Positions 49,531-57,470 of a stretch of 64,000 bases of DNA are shown in pieces (the stretch's first letter is position 1; the number at the start of each line of letters is the position of its first letter). This stretch comes from Microbacterium oleivorans (lineage in GTDB: Bacteria > Actinomycetota > Actinomycetes > Actinomycetales > Microbacteriaceae): positions 24,385 to 88,384 of the forward strand of contig NZ_LSTV01000005.1 of the NCBI RefSeq assembly GCF_001644225.1, given 5' to 3'. Below the pieces are notes generated by a model. It did not search any database, had not been told where the DNA came from, and saw nothing but the letters and a program-made list of their open reading frames with translations. The position numbers and the translations under genes are program-made.

Positions 49531-49725
49531 GGGGACCCCCTCTGTCGTGTGGGTCAACCGTATGCGGCCCGTGCGTCTTCCCGCCAGGACCCCGCGCCTC
49601 CGCCCGTGCCGTTCGTCGCGCCGGTCGCGCCGCTCGTCGCAGCGGCACCCGTCCGAGCGGGGAGGCGCGGCATCCCTCTTCTTACCCTGTCGTGTACGCA
49701 AAGACGCGCCCTGAAGGAGTCGCCC

Positions 49726-51987
49726 ATGTCTGCACCGTCGCGCCGTGGCAAGGCCGCCACGCTCGAACCCGATCCCTCGCTTCCCCCCGTCGCCCTCACC
49801 GAGGAGCAGAAGACCAAGGACGGCCGCTGGACGCCGCTGAAGATCGTCGTCTGGGCGCTCATCGCCCTCGCCGGCGGTCTCGGCTGGACGATGCTCGCCA
49901 TCGTCCGCGGTGAGACCGTCAACGCGATCTGGTTCGTGTTCGCGGCCGTCGCCACGTATCTCATCGGCTACCGCTTCTACTCGAAGGTCATCGAGAAGCA
50001 CCTGCTGCGGCCCGACGACCGCCGGGCCACGCCCGCCGAGGTCAAGCAGGACGGCAAGGACTACGTCCCGACCGACCGCCGGGTGCTGTACGGCCACCAC
50101 TTCGCCGCCATCGCCGGCGCGGGCCCGCTCGTCGGTCCCGTCCTCGCGGCGCAGATGGGCTTCCTCCCCGGCACGATCTGGATCATCGTGGGTGTCGTCC
50201 TCGCCGGCGCCGTGCAGGACTACACCGTGCTCTTCTTCTCGATGCGCCGCGGCGGTCGCACGATCGGCCAGATGGCCCGTCAGGAGCTCGGCCGCATCGG
50301 CGGCACCGCCGCGATCATCGCGTCGCTGCTGATCATGCTGATCATCGTCGCGATCCTCGCCCTCGTCGTCGTCAACGCGCTCGGCGAGAGCCCGTGGGGT
50401 GTCTTCTCGGTCTCGATGACGATCCCGATCGCCCTGTTCATGGGTCTGTACCTGCGGTACCTCCGCCCCGGCAAGGTCACCGAGGTCTCGATCATCGGCT
50501 TCGTCCTCCTGATCGCCGCGATCGTCGCCGGCGGCTGGGTCGCCGAGACAGCGTGGGGTCAGGAGTTCCTGCACCTCGACCGCACCGTCATCGCCTGGGG
50601 CATCATCATCTACGGCTTCATCGCCGCGGTCCTCCCGGTGTGGCTGCTGCTCGCCCCGCGCGACTACCTGTCGACCTTCATGAAGATCGGCGTCATCGTG
50701 ATGCTCGCCGGCGCCATCGTGCTCGTGCGCCCCGAGATCACCGTGCCGGCGGTCACCGACTTCGCGCTCGAAGGCACCGGGCCGGTGTTCGCCGGACCCC
50801 TCTTCCCCTTCCTCTTCGTGACGATCGCGTGCGGTGCCCTCTCGGGCTTCCATGCGCTCATCTCGTCGGGGACGACGCCGAAGCTCGTCGAGAAGGAGCG
50901 CCAGACGCGCTTCATCGGCTACGGCGGCATGATCATGGAGTCCTTCGTCGCGATCATGGCCCTCGTCGCCGCGATCTCGATCGACCAGGGCATCTATTAC
51001 GCGATGAACGCGTCGGCCGCGGCCACGCAGGGCACCGTCGAAGGCGCGGTCGCCTTCGTGAACTCGCTCGGCATCACCGGGGTGAACCTCACGCCCGAGA
51101 TGCTCACGAGCACGGCGGCGGCTGTCGGCGAGGAGTCGATCGTCTCGCGCACCGGTGGTGCGCCGACCCTCGCGCTCGGCCTCGCGCACATCATGCAGCA
51201 GGCCCTCGGCGGCCCCGCGATGATGGCGTTCTGGTACCACTTCGCCATCATGTTCGAGGCGCTGTTCATCCTCACGGCGGTGGATGCCGGTACCCGCGTC
51301 GCGCGCTTCATGCTGCAGGACTCGATCGGCCACTGGGTCCCCAAGTTCCGCGACGTCTCGTGGCGTCCGGGCGTGTGGATCACGACGGCGATCATGGTCG
51401 CCGGCTGGGGGGCGATCCTCATCCTCGGCGTCACCGACCCGCTCGGCGGCATCAACACGTTCTTCCCGCTGTTCGGCATCGCCAACCAGCTGCTCGCCGC
51501 GATCGCCCTCGCCGTGGTCCTCGCGATCATCGCCAAGCGCGGCCCGTCGTTCGTGAAGTGGCTGTGGATCGTCGCTCTGCCGCTCGCGTTCGCTGCGGTC
51601 GTGACGATCACCGCGTCGGCCTACAAGATCTTCTCGCCGAACCCGGCGATCGGATACTGGTCGAACCACTTCCGCTACCGCGACGCGCTGGCCGCCGGCG
51701 ACACGACCCTCGGCACCCCCGAGGTCATGGGCGCCGTCATCCGCAACACCTTCGTGCAGGGCACCCTGTCGATCGTGTTCGTGACGCTCGCGATCATCGT
51801 GATCATCGCCGCGGTGGCGGTCACGATCACCGCGATCCGCCGCGGCGGCGGCGAGAACCACGAGGACGAGCCGGTGCCCTCGCGCCGCTTCGCCCCCGCC
51901 GGCTTCATCGCCACTCCGTCCGAGCGCGAGCTCGACAAGCAGTGGGAGCCGATCCTCGCCGACGAGCGCGCGGCGAACCGGCACTGA
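49726..51987 (+). CDS. cstA: Carbon starvation protein CstA, pyruvate/peptide transporter
   Basis: 753 residues with about 17 membrane helices. Signature segments are YRFYSKVIEKHLL, GHHFAAIAGAGPLVGPVLAAQMGFLPG, GAVQDYTVLFFSMRRGGRTIGQMA, and FHALISSGTTPKLVEKE. In E. coli the family (CstA, BtsT) imports pyruvate and possibly peptides when carbon is short. ATG 49726 has AAGGAG eight bases upstream. It is followed by ybdD-like and a LytS/LytT pair, matching the BtsS-BtsR-BtsT pyruvate system in logic. Confidence 0.94.
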   Translation: MSAPSRRGKAATLEPDPSLPPVALTEEQKTKDGRWTPLKIVVWALIALAGGLGWTMLAIVRGETVNAIWFVFAAVATYLIGYRFYSKVIEKHLLRPDDRRATPAEVKQDGKDYVPTDRRVLYGHHFAAIAGAGPLVGPVLAAQMGFLPGTIWIIVGVVLAGAVQDYTVLFFSMRRGGRTIGQMARQELGRIGGTAAIIASLLIMLIIVAILALVVVNALGESPWGVFSVSMTIPIALFMGLYLRYLRPGKVTEVSIIGFVLLIAAIVAGGWVAETAWGQEFLHLDRTVIAWGIIIYGFIAAVLPVWLLLAPRDYLSTFMKIGVIVMLAGAIVLVRPEITVPAVTDFALEGTGPVFAGPLFPFLFVTIACGALSGFHALISSGTTPKLVEKERQTRFIGYGGMIMESFVAIMALVAAISIDQGIYYAMNASAAATQGTVEGAVAFVNSLGITGVNLTPEMLTSTAAAVGEESIVSRTGGAPTLALGLAHIMQQALGGPAMMAFWYHFAIMFEALFILTAVDAGTRVARFMLQDSIGHWVPKFRDVSWRPGVWITTAIMVAGWGAILILGVTDPLGGINTFFPLFGIANQLLAAIALAVVLAIIAKRGPSFVKWLWIVALPLAFAAVVTITASAYKIFSPNPAIGYWSNHFRYRDALAAGDTTLGTPEVMGAVIRNTFVQGTLSIVFVTLAIIVIIAAVAVTITAIRRGGGENHEDEPVPSRRFAPAGFIATPSERELDKQWEPILADERAANRH

Positions 51988-51988
51988 C

Positions 51989-52225
51989 ATGAGTACTCGG
52001 ACGGATGCCGCGGTCTCGCCGATGAGGGCGATGCTCGATCTCGTGGTGCGGGCGGGCCGCGGCATCCGCTGGTACATGACCACCCTCATGGGCGACACGG
52101 CCTACGCGACCTACGTCGCGCACCACCGGCGCGCGCACCCCGGGGAGGAGCCGATGACCGAGCGGCAGTTCTGGCGTCAGAAGATGGACGACCAGGACCG
52201 CAACCCGGGCGCCCGCTGCTGCTGA
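51989..52225 (+). CDS. YbdD/YjiX family small protein
   Basis: 78 residues. GIRWYMTTLMGDTAYATYVAHHRRAHPGEEPMTERQFWRQKMDDQDRNPGARCC is the full conserved domain of the family, which is always found beside cstA-type genes; it ends in a Cys-Cys pair, and the N-terminal helix is short. It starts two bases after the cstA stop, so it is translated with it. It probably assists or modulates the transporter. Confidence 0.92.
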   Translation: MSTRTDAAVSPMRAMLDLVVRAGRGIRWYMTTLMGDTAYATYVAHHRRAHPGEEPMTERQFWRQKMDDQDRNPGARCC

Positions 52226-52236
52226 CGCCCGCGATC

Positions 52237-52242
52237 TAGGCT
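52237..52242 (+). promoter_or_regulatory. Leaderless -10 element of the LytS-type kinase operon
   Basis: TAGGCT, six bases, then ATG at 52249. Confidence 0.6.
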
Positions 52243-52248
52243 CGTCGC

Positions 52249-53436
52249 ATGACCGATGCCGTCGTCCTCGCCGCCCTGCTCGGCGTGGTCGGCGGCATCG
52301 TCCTGTCGGCCGTACTGCTGCTCGCGCGACGCTACGCGCGCGGCGCGGGCGGGCTCGGCAGCGAGGCGGAGGAGGCCACCTACCGCGCGCTGCACCAGGC
52401 GAGCCTCGCCGCGCCCTACCTGCGCGGCGGGCTCGACACCCCCGACGTCGCCCGCGCCGCGAAGCACCTGCGGGCCGTACTCGGCAGCCGCGCCGTCGTG
52501 CTCGTCGTCGGCGACGTGATCGTCGCGCGCGACGGTCAGACCGAAGGATTGGATGCCGCGGCCCGCCGCATCGCCGCGCAGGTGACCGACACGGGCAAGC
52601 GCCGCATCTTCCCCCGCGCCGACGGCGGCGACGGGCTCGAGGCGGTCGGCGCGCCGATCCGCGTGGACGGTGCCGTCTCGGGCGTGCTCGTCGCCTTCGC
52701 CGCGCCCGTCCGGGCGGCGCTCGTGCGCGCGGCGGGGGAGGTGGCGGATTGGTGCGCGGCGCAGGCGACGCTCGGTGAGCTCGACGCCTCGCGGGCGGCG
52801 CTCGCCGAGGCCGAGCTGCGCTCGCTCCGCGCGCAGATCTCGCCGCACTTCATCTACAACGCGCTGACCGCGATCGCCTCGTTCATCTCCACCGACCCGC
52901 CGCGCGCCCGCGAACTGGTGCTCGAGTTCGCCGACTTCACGCGGTACTCGTTCCGGCGCCAGGGGGAGTTCACGACGCTCGCCGAGGAACTGCGCAGCAT
53001 CCACTCCTACCTCGAACTCGAGCACGCGCGCTTCGGCGGACGGCTGTCGGTGACGCTGCGGATCTCGCCCGAGACGCTCGCCACCGTCATCCCGTTCCTG
53101 TCGGTGCAACCCCTCGTCGAGAACGCCGTGCGGCACGGGCTCGAGCCGGGCGAGGGCGGCGGCACGATCCTGATCGCGTCGGAGGACGCCGCGACGCACA
53201 CCGAGATCACCGTCGAGGACGACGGTGCGGGCATGGATCCCGACGAGCTGCACGCGCTGCTGACGAGCGCCGCCGACGGCCGCAACGTGGGACTGCGCAA
53301 CGTCGACACGCGGCTGCGCCAGCTGTACGGCGCCGAGGGCGGACTCGTCGTCGAGACGGCGCCGGGCGCGGGTACCCTCGTGCGCATGCGGATCCCGAAG
53401 TCGCAGCCGCACCACCTCACCCGGGAAGAGGCATGA
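52249..53436 (+). CDS. LytS/BtsS-type sensor histidine kinase
   Basis: 395 residues. One N-terminal membrane helix (VVLAALLGVVGGIVLSAVLLLA), a GAF-like sensor region (about 40-180), then the His-kinase domain with the phospho-acceptor His200 in QISPHFIYNALTAIASFI and the ATPase with VQPLVENAVRHGLEPGEGGG and EDDGAGMDPDELHALL. It lacks the usual 5-TM LytS sensor, so signal detection is probably cytoplasmic or through the single helix. It overlaps its regulator by four bases and lies just after cstA-ybdD. Confidence 0.92.
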   Translation: MTDAVVLAALLGVVGGIVLSAVLLLARRYARGAGGLGSEAEEATYRALHQASLAAPYLRGGLDTPDVARAAKHLRAVLGSRAVVLVVGDVIVARDGQTEGLDAAARRIAAQVTDTGKRRIFPRADGGDGLEAVGAPIRVDGAVSGVLVAFAAPVRAALVRAAGEVADWCAAQATLGELDASRAALAEAELRSLRAQISPHFIYNALTAIASFISTDPPRARELVLEFADFTRYSFRRQGEFTTLAEELRSIHSYLELEHARFGGRLSVTLRISPETLATVIPFLSVQPLVENAVRHGLEPGEGGGTILIASEDAATHTEITVEDDGAGMDPDELHALLTSAADGRNVGLRNVDTRLRQLYGAEGGLVVETAPGAGTLVRMRIPKSQPHHLTREEA

Positions 53437-54152
53437 GCGCCGTGATCGACGTCCTCGTCGCCGACGACGAGAAGCCGGCGCTCGACGAACTGGCCTTCCT
53501 GCTGCGCGCCGACGACCGGATCGGCGAGGTGCTGACCGCGTCGTCGGGCGCTGAGGCGCTGCGACTGCTCACCGAGCGGCCGGTCGCCGCCGCGTTCCTC
53601 GACATCCACATGCCCGGGCTGTCGGGACTCGAGCTCGCGACCGCCCTCCGCGGGCTCGCGTCGCCGCCGGCGGTCGTGTTCGTCACCGCCGACGACGCGC
53701 ACGCCGTCGACGCGTTCGAACTGCAGGCGCTCGACTATCTGCTCAAGCCCGTCCGGGTCGAGCGGCTGCGTCGCGCCGTCGACCGCATCACCGAGAGCGA
53801 CCGCCCCGCCGAGAGCGACGAGGTGCTGCCCGTGACCGTCGGGCCGGCGGTGCGGTTCGTGCACCGCCGCGACGTCCGCTGGGTGCGGGCCGAGGGCGAC
53901 TACACGCGCCTGCACACCGCCGCCGCCTCCGGGCACCTCGTCCGCATCCCGATCTCCGAGCTCGAGACGAGGTGGGCGGATGCCGGCTTCGTCCGCATCC
54001 ATCGCTCGTTCCTCGTGCGGGCGGCATCCGTCACCGAGGTCCGGCTCGCGGGGGCCGAACCGACGGTCTGGATCGACGGGACCGCGCTGCCGGTGAGCCG
54101 GCGGCTGCTGCCCGCCGTCCGCGAGGCGCTCGTCGGGCGGGCGGGGTCGTGA
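53433..54152 (+). CDS. LytTR-family response regulator
   Basis: 239 residues. Receiver domain with phosphorylated Asp57 in AAFLDIHMPGLSGLEL and the Lys in LDYLLKPVRVERL, then a LytTR DNA-binding domain (VRFVHRRDVRWVRAEGDYTRLHT, VRIPISELETRWADAGFVRIHRSFLV). Partner of the upstream kinase (ATGA overlap). By analogy with BtsR it should activate transporter genes, cstA or the symporter downstream. No LytTR direct repeat was found by eye upstream of cstA. Confidence 0.93.
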   Translation: MSAVIDVLVADDEKPALDELAFLLRADDRIGEVLTASSGAEALRLLTERPVAAAFLDIHMPGLSGLELATALRGLASPPAVVFVTADDAHAVDAFELQALDYLLKPVRVERLRRAVDRITESDRPAESDEVLPVTVGPAVRFVHRRDVRWVRAEGDYTRLHTAAASGHLVRIPISELETRWADAGFVRIHRSFLVRAASVTEVRLAGAEPTVWIDGTALPVSRRLLPAVREALVGRAGS

Positions 54153-54514
54153 CCCGCGAGCGGGTGCGCGTCACCGCGGGGTCGGGGCGGCCCGGTGCGC
54201 CCACGCGCGGCATCGCGCTGCCGGGCGCGCCCGTCGACGACGCCGAGGCGGCGTACGCGCGCGCCCTGCGGCGCTCGCAGCTGCGGCTCGCGCTTGGGAC
54301 GCTGCTCGGGTTCGTCACGGTGACCGTCGCGCTGCTGCTGGCCATCACCCTCATCCCCGAACTGGACGAGATCGTCGTGCTGGGGGTGCCGCTGTCGTGG
54401 CTGCTGCACGCCTTCGGGTTCTACCCCGTGATCGCGGGGTTCGCAGTCCTCTACCTGCGCGGGGCGAACCGCAACGAGCGCCGTTGGCGCGCGCTCCGCG
54501 ACGAGGGCGCATGA
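54149..54514 (+). CDS. Small two-TM membrane protein, probable partner of the SSS symporter
   Basis: 121 residues. An Arg/Ala-rich cytoplasmic N-terminus (APVDDAEAAYARALRRSQLRLA) is followed by two membrane helices (LGTLLGFVTVTVALLLAITL; LLHAFGFYPVIAGFAVLYL) and a basic tail. Its size and place between the regulator and the symporter recall YjcH (DUF485) beside ActP in E. coli, although the sequence is not clearly DUF485. GTGA and ATGA overlaps tie it to both neighbours. Confidence 0.75.
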   Translation: MTRERVRVTAGSGRPGAPTRGIALPGAPVDDAEAAYARALRRSQLRLALGTLLGFVTVTVALLLAITLIPELDEIVVLGVPLSWLLHAFGFYPVIAGFAVLYLRGANRNERRWRALRDEGA

Positions 54515-55968
54515 ACGCGGTGCTCGACCTGCTCGCGGTCGCGGCGGTCGTGGGCGGGACCGTCCTGATCGGGGCCTACGGGCTGCGGGTCTCGCGCACG
54601 ACGAGCGACTTCTTCGTGGCATCCCGCACCGTCCGGCCCGTGTGGAACGCGTCGGCGATCAGCGGCGAGTACCTCTCGGCGGGGACGTTCCTCGGGCTCT
54701 CGGGGCTCGTGCTGCTGAGCGGGGCGGAGGGGTTCTGGTTCCCGATCGGGTACGCGGCGGGGTACCTGCTCGTGCTGCTGTTCGTGGCGGCCCCGCTGCG
54801 GCGGAGCGGGGCGTACACGATCCCCGACTTCATCGAGGCGCGGCTGGACTCGCGCCTCGCGCGGCGGGTGACGAGCGCCGCGTGCCTGCTCATCGGGTGG
54901 CTGTACATCGTGCCGCAGCTGCACGGGGCGGGGATCACGCTGCAGGTCGTCGCCGACATCCCACCGTGGGTCGGCGCCGTGCTCGTCGCGGTGCTCGTCG
55001 CCGCCGCGGCGGCGGCCGGGGGGATGCGGGCGATCACCTACGTGCAGGCGTTCCAGTACTGGCTGAAGCTGACCGCGCTGCTCGTGCCGGCCGTGCTCAT
55101 CGTCTTCGCCGTGAACGGCGGGGCGCGCGAGATCGACCCGCTCGTGGTCTTCCCGGCCGAGGCGGGACCCGCGGGCATCGACGCCTACGCGGCCGGATCG
55201 CTCCTGCTCGCGCTCCTGCTCGGCACGATGGGCCTGCCGCACGTGCTGGTGCGGTTCTACACGAGCCCGACGGGTGGGTCGGCGCGGCGGACGACCGTCC
55301 TCGTCATCGTCATGGTCAGCGTCTTCTACGCCGTCTCGAGCGTCATCGGGCTGCTCGCGCGGGTGGTGGCGCCCGAGCTCGCGCAGCCGGGTGTGGCCGA
55401 CACGGTCGCGCTCGTGCTGCCCGCGCGGGTGTTCCCGGGCGTGGTGGGGGAGCTGCTGACGGCGCTCGTCGTCGCCGGCGCGTTCGCCGCGTTCCTCGCG
55501 ACCTCGGCCGGGCTCACCGTCTCGCTCGCGGGGGTCATCAGCCAGGACGTGTTCTCGGGCTCGGTCCGCTCGTTCCGCCTGTCGGCCGTCGTCGTCGCCG
55601 TCGTACCGCTCGCGATTGCCCTGCTCACGGCGCCGGCGGGGCTGGTCGCCTCGGTCGGGGTCGTCTTCGTGTTCGCGGCATCCGCTCTGTCTCCCGTGCT
55701 GCTGCTGTCGATCTGGTGGTCGCGGTTGACGGTGCGCGGCGCCGTGGCGGGCATGGTGACCGGCGGCGTCGCGTGCGCCGTCGCGTTCGCCGTGCACGCG
55801 GCGGTCGGCGGGATCGGGCTCGCGGCGCCGCTGCTCGCGCAACCGGCGGCCTGGACCATCCCCCTCGCGACGGCCGTCACCATCGTCGTGTCGCTCACCG
55901 ACCGCGCCGGCGCGCCCGTGCGGGCGGGCGCCTACCTCGCCCGGCTGCACACCCCCGGCCGCGGCTGA
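54511..55968 (+). CDS. Sodium:solute symporter (ActP/acetate-like)
   Basis: 485 residues, about 13 membrane helices. TTSDFFVASRTVRPVWNASAISGEYLSAGTFLG is the typical SSS entry segment for the acetate/pyruvate group, GLPHVLVRFYTSP the TM8-loop motif, and LATSAGLTVSLAGVISQDVF the sodium-site helix. It probably imports acetate or a related monocarboxylate. Last gene of the kinase-regulator-small protein-symporter operon; all junctions overlap. Confidence 0.88.
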   Translation: MNAVLDLLAVAAVVGGTVLIGAYGLRVSRTTSDFFVASRTVRPVWNASAISGEYLSAGTFLGLSGLVLLSGAEGFWFPIGYAAGYLLVLLFVAAPLRRSGAYTIPDFIEARLDSRLARRVTSAACLLIGWLYIVPQLHGAGITLQVVADIPPWVGAVLVAVLVAAAAAAGGMRAITYVQAFQYWLKLTALLVPAVLIVFAVNGGAREIDPLVVFPAEAGPAGIDAYAAGSLLLALLLGTMGLPHVLVRFYTSPTGGSARRTTVLVIVMVSVFYAVSSVIGLLARVVAPELAQPGVADTVALVLPARVFPGVVGELLTALVVAGAFAAFLATSAGLTVSLAGVISQDVFSGSVRSFRLSAVVVAVVPLAIALLTAPAGLVASVGVVFVFAASALSPVLLLSIWWSRLTVRGAVAGMVTGGVACAVAFAVHAAVGGIGLAAPLLAQPAAWTIPLATAVTIVVSLTDRAGAPVRAGAYLARLHTPGRG

Positions 55969-56003
55969 GGCGGGCCGCGGTGGTCCGCGTTTCGAAGGGG
56001 TCC

Positions 56004-56102
56004 GTTCCGAATTCAGTCTCCCCGTCGGTTGCCGGCCCCGGGAACCCGCATAAAACCGAGGTCGTGCCGGCTCACGTCTCTCTTGGAGACTGAATACGGA
56101 AC
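56004..56102. repeat. Palindromic repeat family A, intergenic copy
   Basis: GTTCCGAATTCAGTCTCC (56004-56021) and GGAGACTGAATACGGAAC (56085-56102) form 18-base arms with one mismatch around a 63-base middle. The arms contain A/T-rich bases unusual for the genome. The same arms recur in the ECF ATPase gene (46596-46704). The middle part has GCCGGC twice. Confidence 0.75.
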
Positions 56103-56138
56103 ACCGCCGTGGCCGGCTGTGGCCTGTGTCGAGAGGGG

Positions 56139-56144
56139 CAGAAT
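56139..56144 (+). promoter_or_regulatory. Leaderless -10 element of the NagZ-like gene
   Basis: CAGAAT, six bases, then ATG at 56151. Confidence 0.55.
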
Positions 56145-56150
56145 GTGCGC

Positions 56151-57353
56151 ATGCGTCGGTCTCTGAGGTGGTCCGCCCTCGGCGTGGTCGTCTCGGCGTC
56201 GCTGCTCGGCGGCTGTGCCGCGCCGCCCGCGGCCTCCCCGTCCCCGTCGCCGTCAGCCTCGGCATCCGCTCCGACGCCGTCATCGACATCGACATCGACA
56301 CCGACCCCAACGCCCTCGACGCCGACCCCGTCCCCCGACCCGGTCGCCGCCCTCACCCTCGAACAGCGCGTCGGCCAGCTCTTCATGGTGGGCACGAAGG
56401 CGACGCAGGCGTCCCCGGCGACCCTCGCCGCCGTCGCCGACCGCCACGCGGGTGGGATCTTCCTCAGCGGCCGGTCCCGCGCCGGAGTCGCCGCCACCGC
56501 GGACGTCGTCGCGAGGTTCACCGCGCTCGACCATCCTGACGGCGCGCCGCTCTGGGTCGCGACGGATCAGGAGGGCGGCGAGGTGCAGGTGCTGCAGGGT
56601 CCCGGGTTCGACGCGATGCCCTACGGCATCCGTCAGGCAGACCTCAGCGACGCGCAGCTGCGCGCGTCCGCCCAGGAATGGGGCCACGAGCTCGCCGACG
56701 CGGGCGTCAACCTCGATCTCGCCCCCGTCGCCGACATCGTCACGAGCAAGGCGACCCGCTTCGACAACCCGCCCATCGGCGGGTACGGCCGGCAGTACGG
56801 CTACGACGTCGAAACGGTGGCGGCGAAGGCGGGTGCGTTCGCCGAGGGGATGCGGGATGCCGGCATCCTGCCCACCTTCAAGCACTTCCCGGGCCTCGGG
56901 CACGTCACGGCGAACACCGACACGGCGGCGGATGTCGTCGACACGACGGTGACCCCGGACGGTCCCGACGTCGACGTGTACCGGTCGCTGACCGAGGCGG
57001 GGCCGAGCGCCGTCATGGTGTCGTCGGCGATCTACGACCGCATCGACGGATCGAGGCCGGCGGTCTTCTCGCCCACGGTGGTGAGCGTCCTGCGCGACGA
57101 GGTGGGGTTCGACGGTGTGCTGTTCTCGGACGACCTTTCGGGCGCCGTGGCGGTGTCGGCGTGGTCGCCGGTCGAGCGCGCCGTCGACGCGATCTCGGCG
57201 GGTGTCGACGTGGTGCTCGTGTCGGCGAAGCCGTCGGTCTTCCCCGCCATGTACGACGCCGTGCTGGCGAAGGTGCAGAGCGACCCGCAGTTCGCGGCGC
57301 AGGTGGATGCCGCGGCCGCGCGGGTGCTCGCCGCGAAGGCCGACATCCCCTGA
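56151..57353 (+). CDS. Glycoside hydrolase family 3 lipoprotein, NagZ-like beta-N-acetylglucosaminidase
   Basis: 400 residues. Lipoprotein signal with lipobox LLGGC (Cys22), a Pro/Ser/Thr linker with TPTPT repeats, then a single GH3 TIM barrel: VGQLFMVGTKA, VATDQEGGEVQVL, DLAPVADIV, TFKHFPGLGHV (Lys244-His245, the transition-state pair of NagZ enzymes) and FSDDLSGAVAV, whose Asp is the likely nucleophile. It probably removes GlcNAc from cell-wall fragments outside the membrane. It lacks the second GH3 domain, as usual for NagZ. Confidence 0.9.
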   Translation: MRRSLRWSALGVVVSASLLGGCAAPPAASPSPSPSASASAPTPSSTSTSTPTPTPSTPTPSPDPVAALTLEQRVGQLFMVGTKATQASPATLAAVADRHAGGIFLSGRSRAGVAATADVVARFTALDHPDGAPLWVATDQEGGEVQVLQGPGFDAMPYGIRQADLSDAQLRASAQEWGHELADAGVNLDLAPVADIVTSKATRFDNPPIGGYGRQYGYDVETVAAKAGAFAEGMRDAGILPTFKHFPGLGHVTANTDTAADVVDTTVTPDGPDVDVYRSLTEAGPSAVMVSSAIYDRIDGSRPAVFSPTVVSVLRDEVGFDGVLFSDDLSGAVAVSAWSPVERAVDAISAGVDVVLVSAKPSVFPAMYDAVLAKVQSDPQFAAQVDAAAARVLAAKADIP

Positions 57354-57458
57354 CCCGTCGCGTGCCGGATGCAGGGTGAAGCGCCCGGTCGCGCCCGATC
57401 GGCGGCCGGCGGAGTCGATCCGACCTGCACCGGGCACACCGTCCCGCCGCCCGTGAGG

Positions 57459-57464
57459 CAGACT
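57459..57464 (+). promoter_or_regulatory. Leaderless -10 element of the DUF3516 helicase gene
   Basis: CAGACT, six bases, then ATG at 57471. Confidence 0.5.
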
Positions 57465-57470
57465 CGAGGG

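Noticed and set aside
49222..52098. 958-codon minus-strand frame running across cstA
   Set aside because: Only its last 102 codons (the small GNAT) are real; the rest mirrors cstA.
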